Shown one piece after another: positions 15,531-23,804 of a stretch of 57,765 bases of DNA; the stretch's first letter is position 1; every line of letters begins with the position of its first letter. Source of the stretch: Verrucomicrobiota bacterium. Lineage in GTDB: Bacteria > Verrucomicrobiota > Verrucomicrobiia > Limisphaerales > UBA9464. The stretch covers positions 1 to 57,765 of the forward strand of contig CANGKZ010000032.1 in assembly GCA_947454705.1 (NCBI GenBank), written 5' to 3'. The translations under genes were made by a program, and so were the position numbers. The notes under the pieces were generated by a model. It did no database searches, had not been told where the DNA came from, and saw nothing but the letters and a program-made list of their open reading frames with translations.

Positions 15531-16781
15531 ATGTCCCCGGCTTCAGAGATCCGCGAAGCCAGCCACGCCTTTCAGCTCGAATTCTGCCGCGCGCCCGATC
15601 GTGTATTCCGCGCCCCGGGCCGAATCGAACTGCTGGGCAACCACACGGATTACAATCAGGGGTTGGTCCTCGGCATGACCCTCGATCTCGGAATCACCGT
15701 GGCGGTAGCGCATCGGTCCGACCGAACAATCCGCCTGCGTTCTTCCGCCTTCCCGGATTCGCCGGCGAATCTGGATTCTTCCTCCCTTCGCAAACTGCCT
15801 CGCCAACATTGGGCCCGTTACCTCCTCGCACTGGTACCAGAATTGAAACAGGAAGGATTTCGAATTGGGGGATTCGACGGAGTTGTCACCAGCAGCCTTC
15901 CGTCCGGCGGCGGATTGAGCAGTTCGGCGGCCCTGCTGGTGGCGACCGTGATCGCGCTGACCGGGCTGCCGCATCGGACGGGATCGGAGCGCCTTCGTAT
16001 CGCGCGGATCTGCGAGCGCGCGGAGCACCGGCTCGGCGTGAACTGCGGATTGCTCGACTACCTGACCATCCTGCACGGGAAGGCGGGTCGTGCGGTGTTC
16101 ATGGATCTCCGATCCTTGCGGGTCGAAGTCATGCCCTGGCCCAAGTCTCTCACCCTGGTTCTGGTGGACTCCGGCGTGCGGCATGAACTCTCCGATGGCC
16201 GCTACAATCGAATCGTGCGCACCTGCGCCGCTGCCGCATCGGCCTGTGGTGTTCGAAGCCTACGCGAGCTCCATCGACGCGACCTGGAAACCGCGGTTCC
16301 GGGTTCAAAGTCGAAATCAAAACTCTCTCCGCGACAGCGCGAAGTCGCGTTGCATGTGTTGGAGGAAAACGAACGCGTGCGTCGGGCCACGCGAAGTTTG
16401 AAACGAAAGGCCTATTCGGAGCTGGGGCCGCTGTTCACCGCGAGTCACGCGAGTTCACGGGACCAACTTCGGAACAGTTGCCCAGCCCTCGATGACTCGA
16501 TTCAGCGCGCATCAACACTTCCCGGCTGGCTGGGCGGACGCCTCACTGGAGGCGGTTTCGGAGGCATGACGCTGCACTTGGTGAAGGCGCGTTCGGTGGG
16601 AGAATTTTTCCGGGCGCTTCCAAACGGCGGGGAACAAAGTCCAAAATCCAAAGCCTCTGTCCCAATCCGTGTGGGTCCGTGGAATCCGTGTCCCTTTGTC
16701 TCTTCGACTGCACGCTTAGCAGAGCCACGTGAAGGCGGTACTCCGTGCAACGAACGGGCTCAGACTTTGGAGAGGAAGTAG
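15531..16781 (+). CDS. galK: Galactokinase with repeat-derived C-terminus
   Basis: A GHMP kinase that phosphorylates galactose at C1. The signature PGRIELLGNHTDY is at 29-41, the ATP loop LPSGGGLSSSAAL at 123-135, catalytic Asp176 in NCGLLDY and Arg31, then TGGGFGG at 339-345. At 416 residues it is longer than the ~385 usual for GalK. The last ~50 residues (after FFRAL, 359-363) do not look like GalK: they translate three intergenic repeat families (16634-16744). Residues 257-267 (PGSKSKSKLSP) also come from a short-period tract. The end overlaps the uracil-DNA glycosylase stop by 22 bases, tail to tail. Activity is uncertain. Confidence 0.85.
   Translation: MSPASEIREASHAFQLEFCRAPDRVFRAPGRIELLGNHTDYNQGLVLGMTLDLGITVAVAHRSDRTIRLRSSAFPDSPANLDSSSLRKLPRQHWARYLLALVPELKQEGFRIGGFDGVVTSSLPSGGGLSSSAALLVATVIALTGLPHRTGSERLRIARICERAEHRLGVNCGLLDYLTILHGKAGRAVFMDLRSLRVEVMPWPKSLTLVLVDSGVRHELSDGRYNRIVRTCAAAASACGVRSLRELHRRDLETAVPGSKSKSKLSPRQREVALHVLEENERVRRATRSLKRKAYSELGPLFTASHASSRDQLRNSCPALDDSIQRASTLPGWLGGRLTGGGFGGMTLHLVKARSVGEFFRALPNGGEQSPKSKASVPIRVGPWNPCPFVSSTARLAEPREGGTPCNERAQTLERK
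16634..16744. repeat. composite of three repeat families inside the galK 3' end
   Basis: In order: AAGTCCAAAATCCAAAG (16635-16654), then ATCCGTGTGGGTCCGTGGAATCC-like units (16664-16693), then GAGCCACGTGAAGGCGGTACTCC-like (16722-16744). These match intergenic repeats at 4240-4272, 57581-57599 and 4294-4319 respectively. The composite is read as the last part of GalK. Confidence 0.65.
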
Positions 16782-17875
16782 CCGCGCTGCTTGGCGGAGA
16801 TCGGGAGTTCGAGGTGCTCCATCACGGCCATGAGATCTTCCCACACCTTGCGCTTCTCCGACGGGGCCTGATTCCGGAGCAGATACGCCGGATGGTAGGT
16901 CGGCATCAGATGGATTCCGCGGTACTGCTGCCAATTTCCGCGAAGCTTGGAAATTCCCAGCGTCTTGCCCAACAGACCCTCCACGGCTGTCGCCCCCAGC
17001 GCCACGATGGCCGAGGGTTGGATGATGTCGATCTGCTGATGCAGCCACGGAATGCAGGTGGCCATTTCGTCGGTGGTCGGCTTGCGATTTCCACTCGTCT
17101 GCCCCGGGGTGTCGGGTCGGCACTTGAGGATGTTCGCGATGTACACGTCGGACCGGCTCAGGCCCATGGCGCCGATCATTCGTGTGAGCAATTCGCCCGC
17201 CTTTCCGACGAACGGTTCGCCCTGCTCGTCTTCATCCGCTCCCGGCGCCTCGCCCACGAACATCAGACGCGCCTGAACCGTTCCCACCCCGAACACCACA
17301 GTCGTGCGGGAGGAGGCCAGATTCGGGCAGCGCGTGCAGGCCAGGGCCTTGACGCGCAATTCGGCGAGCGCGGCCTCCTTGGCGGCGGGGTCCAGGGGCG
17401 GAGGCAACGGCGGCTGGGCGGGGGGCGGCGTGGGCGGCATCGGAGAACTGGAACTGAAACTGGGCGAAGACGAGGGAATCGAAGCGGTGGATGCGCGAGC
17501 GGGAGCAGGCGTCGGCCCAACGGGGGTTCCCGACGACCGGGCCCAGCGGGCCACTGTGGCACTGGAAATGGAACGCGGACCCGCCGGAGCTGGAGCAGGA
17601 GCCGCGGGCGGAGCGGAAATCCGGTCGGGCTGCGATGTCGGATCGGCCGCCACGAAGCCCGGGGCGGAGGCGGTGGCGGATCGGGCCGGGGAGAAGGACG
17701 ACGTCGGAGCAACGGCGGCAGCGGCGCGGGAGGCCGAGGGCCGGGGCGGCGGGGCCATGAGCGCCGAAAGCGTTTCCGGGCGCACCGACACCCATCGCAC
17801 CCCGTCAGCGCGCTGCGCTTCCAGGTGGCGGATGACGGCATCCATCAATTCCACGGCGACGGGACCGGACGACAC
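16760..17875 (-). CDS. Family 4 uracil-DNA glycosylase, long Ala/Pro linker
   Basis: Removes uracil from DNA. The catalytic domain is residues 165-371, with [20 protein letters not shown] (208-227) and HPAYLLR (328-334). Cys180, Cys183, Cys252 and Cys274 are the expected four iron-sulfur ligands. A short conserved N-terminal segment (1-40) is joined by a long Ala/Pro/Ser-rich linker (about 41-162). Homologues with similar N-terminal extensions are known and are sometimes annotated as a DNA-polymerase-related protein. Start is GTG. The 3' end overlaps galK by 22 bases in the opposite direction. Confidence 0.93.
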   Translation of the reverse strand: MSSGPVAVELMDAVIRHLEAQRADGVRWVSVRPETLSALMAPPPRPSASRAAAAVAPTSSFSPARSATASAPGFVAADPTSQPDRISAPPAAPAPAPAGPRSISSATVARWARSSGTPVGPTPAPARASTASIPSSSPSFSSSSPMPPTPPPAQPPLPPPLDPAAKEAALAELRVKALACTRCPNLASSRTTVVFGVGTVQARLMFVGEAPGADEDEQGEPFVGKAGELLTRMIGAMGLSRSDVYIANILKCRPDTPGQTSGNRKPTTDEMATCIPWLHQQIDIIQPSAIVALGATAVEGLLGKTLGISKLRGNWQQYRGIHLMPTYHPAYLLRNQAPSEKRKVWEDLMAVMEHLELPISAKQRGYFLSKV

Positions 17876-17985
17876 GGGCGAATCCTAGCCCCGGGAGGAA
17901 CCGGAGCGAAGTGCGAAGTGCCATCGGATCGGTTTCGGCACTGGAATCGAATCCGGAGCCGCATAGAGTGTCGCACGTCCTCGAT

Positions 17986-18528
17986 ATGACTCCGTTGTTC
18001 TCCTCCGCAGGCACCCGGCGCATTGCCACTCTGGCCGTGGTGATCTTTGCCGCCGACCAACTCACCAAGCTGGCGGTGCTCCGCTGGCTTGGCGTCACGG
18101 AGGAACGGCAGGTCGTGGAGGGATTCTTCAAGTTCGTCCACTGGCAGAACACCGGGGCCGCCTTCTCCATGTTCCGTCAGAACAACAACGTGCTGGGCAT
18201 CATCTCGGCCATCGCGTTGGTGGCATTGTGGGTGTTTCGACGTCACTTCGAGGCGCATCGCCCCCTCGGCCAGCTCGCGCTCGGTCTGCTCTTTGGCGGC
18301 ATCACCGGGAACCTGCTCGATCGACTCCTTCCCACGCGCCATCACGTGATCGATTTCCTCTACTTTCACCTGCATCCGCGCGGCGGCGGGGAGATCGGCT
18401 TTCCGGCGTTCAACATTGCCGACATGGCCATCACCGGCGGGGTCGGATTGCTGATGTTGCTCTCGCTGCGTCCTGAGGCAGAAGCCCCGGCCGCAAACTC
18501 CGGCGCCGCTGCGACCGAAGGCCGATGA
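17986..18528 (+). CDS. lspA: Lipoprotein signal peptidase
   Basis: Inner-membrane aspartyl protease that cleaves lipoprotein signal peptides. It has 180 residues and four predicted helices. The catalytic Asp112 is in GNLLDRLL and Asp146 in FNIADMAI; QNTGAAFSM is the family's loop motif. I use the ATG at 17986; the frame is open upstream, but those residues do not resemble LspA. It is coupled to miaA by an ATGA overlap. The 110-base gap to the glycosylase start is divergent and should hold both promoters. Confidence 0.96.
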   Translation: MTPLFSSAGTRRIATLAVVIFAADQLTKLAVLRWLGVTEERQVVEGFFKFVHWQNTGAAFSMFRQNNNVLGIISAIALVALWVFRRHFEAHRPLGQLALGLLFGGITGNLLDRLLPTRHHVIDFLYFHLHPRGGGEIGFPAFNIADMAITGGVGLLMLLSLRPEAEAPAANSGAAATEGR

Positions 18529-19466
18529 TCCAACCCCTGCTGCTGACCGGGCCCACCGCCTCGGGAAAATCGGCCGTCGGACTCCTGCTCGCCGAGGCTT
18601 TGGGCGGGGAGATCGTTTCGGTGGACAGCATGCAGGTGTATCGCGGACTCGACATCGGCACCGCCAAACCGACCCGCGAGGAACTGGGCCGCGTGCCGCA
18701 TCATTTGATCGATGTGGTCGATCTCACCGAATCGTTCGACGCCGCCCAGTTTGTCCGACTCGCCAAGGCCGCGATGGAGGACGTTCAATCGAGGGGCCGC
18801 GTGCCGATTCTCTGCGGTGGAACCGGATTGTATTTCAACGCGCTGCTCGGCGGGTTGGGCGAGGCGCCGCCGGCAGACCCAGTGGTGCGCGCCGAAGTCG
18901 AGGCCCTGCCCACGGAGGCGTTGCTCGATGAACTGGCGACCCGCGATCCGGTGTTGTTTGACGAGATCGACGTGAACAATCGTCGGCGTCTGGTCCGGGC
19001 CGTGGAAGTGATCCGCATCACCGGCCGTCCCTTCTCTATTCAGCGCGCAGCCTGGCCCGACCGCGCCCCGGGACTCGCGGGACGCAGCTTCGGATTGGAG
19101 CGATCGGTCGAAGATCAACGCCGACGCATCCACGAGCGGGTGGAGGTGATGATGAATTCCGGCTGGATCGAGGAAACCCAGCGCGCGCTGGCGGCCGGGC
19201 TGGCGTCGAATCGAACCGCCGCCCAGGCCATAGGCTATCGATACATCGCCGAATTTCTCCAAGGCGAGCGCACGCGTCTGATGACCGTGGATCTCATCCA
19301 AACCAAGACCCGCCAGTTCGCGAAGCGCCAGCGCACCTGGTTGCACAATCAGTTGGATCTCGAGTGGCTGGAAGTCGCCCGGGAGGAATCTCCAGAGGTC
19401 ACCGCAGAACGAATCCTGTCGAAGCTCACCGCCGGAAGTCCTGCGGGGCCGGTTGCGGAAAAATAA
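18525..19466 (+). CDS. miaA: tRNA dimethylallyltransferase
   Basis: Transfers a dimethylallyl group to A37 of tRNAs reading UNN codons. The 313-residue protein has the P-loop GPTASGKS (9-16), SVDSMQVYRGLDIGTAKP with the catalytic Asp, and the C-terminal DLIQTKTRQFAKRQRTW motif that contacts the anticodon loop. Translation is coupled to lspA. Only a minus-directed terminator follows, so the plus transcript is not obviously ended here. Confidence 0.97.
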   Translation: MIQPLLLTGPTASGKSAVGLLLAEALGGEIVSVDSMQVYRGLDIGTAKPTREELGRVPHHLIDVVDLTESFDAAQFVRLAKAAMEDVQSRGRVPILCGGTGLYFNALLGGLGEAPPADPVVRAEVEALPTEALLDELATRDPVLFDEIDVNNRRRLVRAVEVIRITGRPFSIQRAAWPDRAPGLAGRSFGLERSVEDQRRRIHERVEVMMNSGWIEETQRALAAGLASNRTAAQAIGYRYIAEFLQGERTRLMTVDLIQTKTRQFAKRQRTWLHNQLDLEWLEVAREESPEVTAERILSKLTAGSPAGPVAEK

Positions 19467-19497
19467 AAACCCGGCGGGTCTAGAGGACACCGCCGGG
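19460..19497 (-). terminator. intrinsic terminator
   Basis: CCCGGCGG (19470-19477) pairs with CCGCCGGG (19490-19497) and on the minus strand is followed by TTTTTATTTTT. It terminates minus-strand transcripts coming from 19613-20734 and from the small-RNA promoter. Confidence 0.85.
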
Positions 19498-19531
19498 CAC
19501 AGGAGGAACCGGGGCAAAAGCCCCTGACAAC
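19460..19531 (-). ncRNA. candidate ~70-nt small RNA
   Basis: A minus-strand promoter-like pair (19538-19565) is followed directly by two hairpins and an oligo-U end. Hairpin 1 is GGGGC-TTTT-GCCCC. Hairpin 2 is CCCGGCGG (19490-19497 side) with CCGCCGGG, followed by TTTTTATTTTT, a classic intrinsic terminator. Between them lies the single-stranded CU-rich GGTTCCTCCTGTG, able to pair with Shine-Dalgarno sequences. No reading frame fits. The alternative is that it is only the terminator and 3' UTR of the operon at 19613-20734, but the internal promoter argues for an independent RNA. Confidence 0.4.
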
Positions 19532-19537
19532 GGAGGA

Positions 19538-19565
19538 AGTTTAGAAACGCGCGTCCGCCAGTCAA
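19538..19565 (-). promoter_or_regulatory. promoter of the small-RNA candidate
   Basis: TTGACT (19560-19565) and TAAACT (19538-19543) on the minus strand, 16 bp apart. There is no minus-strand gene downstream before the terminator, so it would drive only the ~70-nt RNA. Confidence 0.5.
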
Positions 19566-19612
19566 ATGACGATTTGACGACGGCCCAACGGTCGCGCGGA
19601 ACCGATGGCGGA

Positions 19613-20083
19613 CTATCGGTAGTGGAAGGAACTGAAGACCAGTCCCCACAAAATCGCGAGCAGCGTCAGGAACAGGAAAATAAACCGGTTGCGCGCCACG
19701 CGTCGTTCGCGTCGCAGCGGTCGTAGCCCATGCAGGCTTCCCGCTGCCAGCATGCGCACCATGGCCGGATTGTTCCCGGTCGGGCCGCTCAGATGATTCC
19801 GAAGGCTCTTCCACAGGGCCACAACATCGAACTTCCGGACCCCGCGATCGTTGAAATGGCCGGTCGAATTGCCACCGGAAGCCGACCGGGCAGAAGCCGC
19901 GGGTAAAGGGGCTGCAAAGCCCTTGCCGGATGCCGACGACGGCTCGGTGGACTTCGGAATCGGAGCGGGCTTGGGCTTCTCGCGGGACAGGCGCTGGATC
20001 TCCTGCTCGAGACGGACGAGATCTGCGCTCAGCGCCTTTTCGCGCTGGGTCATGAGATCGTCCTTTTTCGAAAACAGGGACAT
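19613..20083 (-). CDS. Small membrane protein with N-terminal coiled coil
   Basis: A 156-residue protein not assigned to a family. Residues 8-36 (LMTQREKALSADLVRLEQEI...) form a probable short coiled coil, followed by a Pro/Ser/Ala linker. A conserved-looking middle (KFDVVALWKSLRNHLSGPTG) and a basic stretch precede one C-terminal transmembrane helix (about 133-153). It follows the next gene by 12 bases and shares its layout (coiled coil, linker, C-terminal membrane anchor), so they probably work together in the inner membrane. Confidence 0.65.
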   Translation of the reverse strand: MSLFSKKDDLMTQREKALSADLVRLEQEIQRLSREKPKPAPIPKSTEPSSASGKGFAAPLPAASARSASGGNSTGHFNDRGVRKFDVVALWKSLRNHLSGPTGNNPAMVRMLAAGSLHGLRPLRRERRVARNRFIFLFLTLLAILWGLVFSSFHYR

Positions 20084-20095
20084 GGGACCCGAAGG

Positions 20096-20734
20096 TTATT
20101 TGCGCAGGATCAGCACGACGGCCGCGATCACAGCAATCAAGGCCACCAACGCGAGGGGCCAGGTGATGGCGAATCCGATTCGCATCCATTGCGCCGTGGA
20201 AAGAGAGGCGAGAGAGCCGAGTCCAGAAGTGCTTGTTTCCGAGCCCACGGGTTCGAGACGACCATCGAGCACGGGCCACTTGAGGCGCGCGGCATTGAAT
20301 TCCAATCGGGCATTCTCGATGGCCGTGAGACCGCGGGTGAGTTCCTGCTCCCAGTTCTCATCGGTCCACGCGGATTCGCCCAGCGGTTCCAGCGATTCGA
20401 GTGAACCGCGGAGCGCATCCAACGTCCGGGCGAGCTGCTCGGCTTCGCGACGTGCATCGAGCTCGGCCTTTTGAAGCAGCCCTTCCCCGCGGGTGAGCTG
20501 CTGCCGCATCTCGTTGAGGCCGGCGGAAAATTCCGCACGACGACGGCGCATTTCCTCCAGCGCAATTCGGGCCCGTTCCAACTGCTCCTGGGTTTCCCGG
20601 AGCTTGGCGAGCTGCTGCTGCGTCCCGGTCAGCTGGGAATCCAACTCCTCGCGCGTCGGCGCCCGGCCGGGCGTCGCGGACGGACGCGGTTTGGAGTAGT
20701 CGGTATCCTCAAAATCTGTGCCTTCGAACGCCAC
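20096..20734 (-). CDS. Coiled-coil protein with C-terminal membrane anchor
   Basis: A 212-residue protein of unknown function. A long coiled coil spans about 22-130 (REELDSQLTGTQQQLAKL, ARIALEEMRRRR, ARREAEQLARTLDALR). A soluble segment follows, then one transmembrane helix at the end (about 188-210). The start is uncertain: I use a GTG giving MAFEGTDFEDTDYSKP, because the longer frame runs into the preceding gene. It sits 12 bases upstream of another coiled-coil/membrane-anchor gene, suggesting a two-component membrane complex. Confidence 0.6.
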   Translation of the reverse strand: MAFEGTDFEDTDYSKPRPSATPGRAPTREELDSQLTGTQQQLAKLRETQEQLERARIALEEMRRRRAEFSAGLNEMRQQLTRGEGLLQKAELDARREAEQLARTLDALRGSLESLEPLGESAWTDENWEQELTRGLTAIENARLEFNAARLKWPVLDGRLEPVGSETSTSGLGSLASLSTAQWMRIGFAITWPLALVALIAVIAAVVLILRK

Positions 20735-20805
20735 GGCCCTAACTTGCGAAGCCCGAAGCCAGTTGCCAACGAACAAATCGACGGAGTGACGTTTTCTCGC
20801 GGCGA

Positions 20806-23694
20806 TCAGGGTTTGAACGCCCGGAGGTAGCCGGTGTTCGTTCCCGGAGCTGCGGTGTACGGGAGCGTAATCGCGGCGTCCACCCACGGACCTTCCGGCG
20901 AAGACGCCGTCTGGAGTTTGTACCCGGCAGGAACCCCTGAATCCGAGGTGACGGTATATTTGCCATCGGACCAAGTTACGCTCAGCACCGGGGTAACCAC
21001 GTTCACCACTCCCTTGTAAGGCCGGAGCGCGATGTAGTCGGCATCCCCGCCACCACTCCGAAGCGAAAGACGCAAAGTCTGGGTCCCCCCGGGAATGCTC
21101 ACGATCGCAGGCTTGCCGCCGTTCGTCTCATCCGTCCCCTGGAACACTTCGAAGGAATCCAACCCACGGGTCGGACGGCCGGGCTTGAACACCGCCAGCC
21201 GGCTCAGGGTTTGACTGGCAGTCCCGGCACCCTCGGTGACCAGGTCGAGCGTCCAGTCAATCGATCCGGTGTCGGACGCCGTGTGCATGAAGACCTCATA
21301 GTAGCCGGTACCAGAATTGGTCGGGAAAGTCCGGGTGTAGTTGTACCACTCGCCGGGATCATTGCCGGTGACCACCCACCAGTCCTTCACCGAGAAGTAA
21401 CCACGATCGCCACCCGCCGCCCCACCCTGCCGGCTCGCCGCAACAAACGTCGCTGGCCGATAGGTCTGATCCACCACGCTGTCGGCGTAGTAGTCGAAGA
21501 ACAGGTCATCCGACGTGCCCCGGCCCTTGAACGATCCACCGTTGTACGGTCCGGTCATGCCAATGGCCACGTCGGTCACCGACTGTCCGTGTCCGAAATC
21601 GAAATCCTCCGATTCGATGAACAGGGTATCGCGGGTGATGAACGAGGTGGTGAAGGACCAGGCAATCGTGCGCGGATTGCCGATATTGTCCCGGAAGGTG
21701 AGCGTCACCGGAATCTGGGTGCTGGCCGGAAGATCGGTCGGCGGGGTGTAGGTCACCGTGGTCACCCCGTCGAGCTGGGTGATCGTGGGCACCACGTTCG
21801 TCCCCTGAACGGACATCACCATGGCGTTCTTGCTCACCCGCTTCACGCCGTCCACGAGGATCGCCGTGATGGCCGGGGCCGGGGACTGTTCGATCGACCC
21901 GTCGGCCGGAATGACCGCCTTCACATAGGGGTTGGCAATGGGGTTGCCGACTGCGGCCCGATACGAACGGATGGCACTCGGATTGGCCGGATCGTTCAGC
22001 AGCACCTTGGTGCCGTCCGCCGCATAGGAGAACAACTCAATGTCGGCTCCATCGCCGCCACTCACCCAGGTCACGCGAATCGGATAGGTGCCATCTTCGG
22101 CCACTACGAAGCGGAATCGGGTGTTCGAGGAAGCGCGCGTGCCGTTGAACTCCCCGAGGAAAACCCGGGAAAGCGCGTCCTGAATGGGTCCGCCGGTGGC
22201 GCGGAATCCGTCGTCGGAATTCACGCCGAGAATGACGACGCCCTTCTTGAGCGTCGCATAGGTGATGAAATCCGCGCGCGCTCCGGTCCAGCTGCCAGCC
22301 GCGGTCGGATTACCAGGCATGGCGTCATCGGGAACAAAGAATCCGTGGCTCGCGTCCGCGGATCCCGTGGCATCCAGATTGATCACGCCGGGAACTTCCC
22401 AGGCGAGGTTCGCATTCGCGGCGGCGCTCTCCGGCTTGCCGGCGGCGAGGGCGACTCCGAGGGCGTTCGGATTGGAAAGATTGGGCAGCGGGCTTCCATC
22501 CGAGGCCTTGAGCAATCCGTTCAGCGCATCCTCGGTGGTCTGGTTGTCGGTGCTTCGATTGGCCGGATTGGTGAAGGTGCGGACCTGGAACCCGGGCTTC
22601 GAGGTGTCGGGAGTCACCCGCATCGTGGCGGCCAGCAGTCCGTAGTTTTGAACCGTGAAACTCCACTGAAGCGTCTGCGGGGCTCCGTCGTTGAAACTGA
22701 CCTGGACGGTGTGCTGCGACTTGGGGGCGAAGAAGGTGGTGGGCTGGTAACGGACATCGGTGGTGCCGTTCAACTGCGACTTGGTGACGGGCACCGTGAC
22801 GCCGTCCACTTTCATCACCAGGCTGGCGTCGTTCTTGACGTTATCGCCCACCAGCGTGATGCGGATCGGCGTGTCAAACGGGGCCGCCGGAGCTCCGTTG
22901 GCCGGAACGAGGAAACTGGCGTAGGTGGGAATCGTCCCGGTGACCGTGCGGAAGGTCCGCAGACCGCCGTTGACCGTATCGTTCAACAACACCAACCCGC
23001 CGCCCGCGCCGATGCTGTACAATTCGATGTTTGCCCCATCGGTCGCGCTCTCCCAAATCACGCGGGCCGGATACAACCCGGCCTTGGTGGTGACCACGCT
23101 GAAGACGGTGTCGGAGGCGGTGCGCGTGCCGCTGTACTCGGCCGCGGTGAGGGTGCCGATGCGATCTCTCGGCGCCACGCCGCCGATGCTGAAGCGGAAG
23201 CCATCGTCGGAGTTGCAGCCAAAGGTGGTGGCGCCCGCCGGAAGTTCGATCCAGAAGAGGATTTCGGCCGCGCTGTTGTCGGTTCCACCGCTCAGGCCGG
23301 GAGCACCGGGCATCTGATCATCGGGAACGAAATTCCCGTTAAATCCGCCCGCGCGATCGACATTGATCACCGAGGAAACGGTAAACCCGATCACGTCGGT
23401 GCTCGTGGCCGGAGACGCAGCCGGCGCGTCGGCGATGCCGGCCGAGGAGGGATCCGCGATGTTGTCCCCGTGCAATCCCGCAAGTTGATCCTCGGTCCAT
23501 TCGAGGTCGTTCGGCTGAGATTCGGCGGTTTGGTGAAAATTCCAGATGAACCCCGGCTTGGCAGTGTCCGCACGGCTCACCGGCAGCGCGAACCGCTCCT
23601 GGAGGGCAACCTCCACGGCGCGGAGGTTGGAGGTCAGGGAAGTCAGTGCAACCGCGGCGGCGAGAGTCAGGCGGTGGGTGGAGGGGGATCGCAT
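20806..23694 (-). CDS. Secreted multi-domain PA14-like / carbohydrate-binding-type protein
   Basis: A 962-residue exported protein (signal peptide MRSPSTHRLTLAAAVALTSLTS). Two related halves each contain a PA14-like module: GCNSDDGFRFSIGG with WESATDGANIELYS in the first, and GVNSDDGFRATGGP with WVSGGDGADIELFS in the second. Each is followed by an Ig-like strand domain. A C-terminal module beginning IESEDFDFGHGQ, with EWYNYTRTFP and GTQTLRLSL, resembles family 6/35 carbohydrate-binding modules. No catalytic domain is visible, and the protein ends in a short adhesive-type domain. It probably binds polysaccharide or cell-surface glycans. The internal duplication is clear by eye. Confidence 0.75.
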   Translation of the reverse strand: MRSPSTHRLTLAAAVALTSLTSNLRAVEVALQERFALPVSRADTAKPGFIWNFHQTAESQPNDLEWTEDQLAGLHGDNIADPSSAGIADAPAASPATSTDVIGFTVSSVINVDRAGGFNGNFVPDDQMPGAPGLSGGTDNSAAEILFWIELPAGATTFGCNSDDGFRFSIGGVAPRDRIGTLTAAEYSGTRTASDTVFSVVTTKAGLYPARVIWESATDGANIELYSIGAGGGLVLLNDTVNGGLRTFRTVTGTIPTYASFLVPANGAPAAPFDTPIRITLVGDNVKNDASLVMKVDGVTVPVTKSQLNGTTDVRYQPTTFFAPKSQHTVQVSFNDGAPQTLQWSFTVQNYGLLAATMRVTPDTSKPGFQVRTFTNPANRSTDNQTTEDALNGLLKASDGSPLPNLSNPNALGVALAAGKPESAAANANLAWEVPGVINLDATGSADASHGFFVPDDAMPGNPTAAGSWTGARADFITYATLKKGVVILGVNSDDGFRATGGPIQDALSRVFLGEFNGTRASSNTRFRFVVAEDGTYPIRVTWVSGGDGADIELFSYAADGTKVLLNDPANPSAIRSYRAAVGNPIANPYVKAVIPADGSIEQSPAPAITAILVDGVKRVSKNAMVMSVQGTNVVPTITQLDGVTTVTYTPPTDLPASTQIPVTLTFRDNIGNPRTIAWSFTTSFITRDTLFIESEDFDFGHGQSVTDVAIGMTGPYNGGSFKGRGTSDDLFFDYYADSVVDQTYRPATFVAASRQGGAAGGDRGYFSVKDWWVVTGNDPGEWYNYTRTFPTNSGTGYYEVFMHTASDTGSIDWTLDLVTEGAGTASQTLSRLAVFKPGRPTRGLDSFEVFQGTDETNGGKPAIVSIPGGTQTLRLSLRSGGGDADYIALRPYKGVVNVVTPVLSVTWSDGKYTVTSDSGVPAGYKLQTASSPEGPWVDAAITLPYTAAPGTNTGYLRAFKP

Positions 23695-23804
23695 ACAGGA
23701 CAATCGGGATAGAAGGGAAAACACCCTGAAATGTTACAGCGGGAATCGAGGCCCGCCCTGGGGCATCTGGCGGGTGTGGATCAAAAAGGGTCAGGGGCTG
23801 AAGC

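Noticed and set aside
19440-19466. Plus-strand terminator of miaA at the 19.47 kb hairpin
   Set aside because: The T-rich side lies on the minus-strand exit. The plus side is followed by CACAGGAGG without a U run.
21211-23712. Long plus-strand open frame opposite the PA14-like gene
   Set aside because: Composition is low in hydrophobics and rich in Arg/Gly/His, with no family signal; the minus strand has a signal peptide and duplicated domains.
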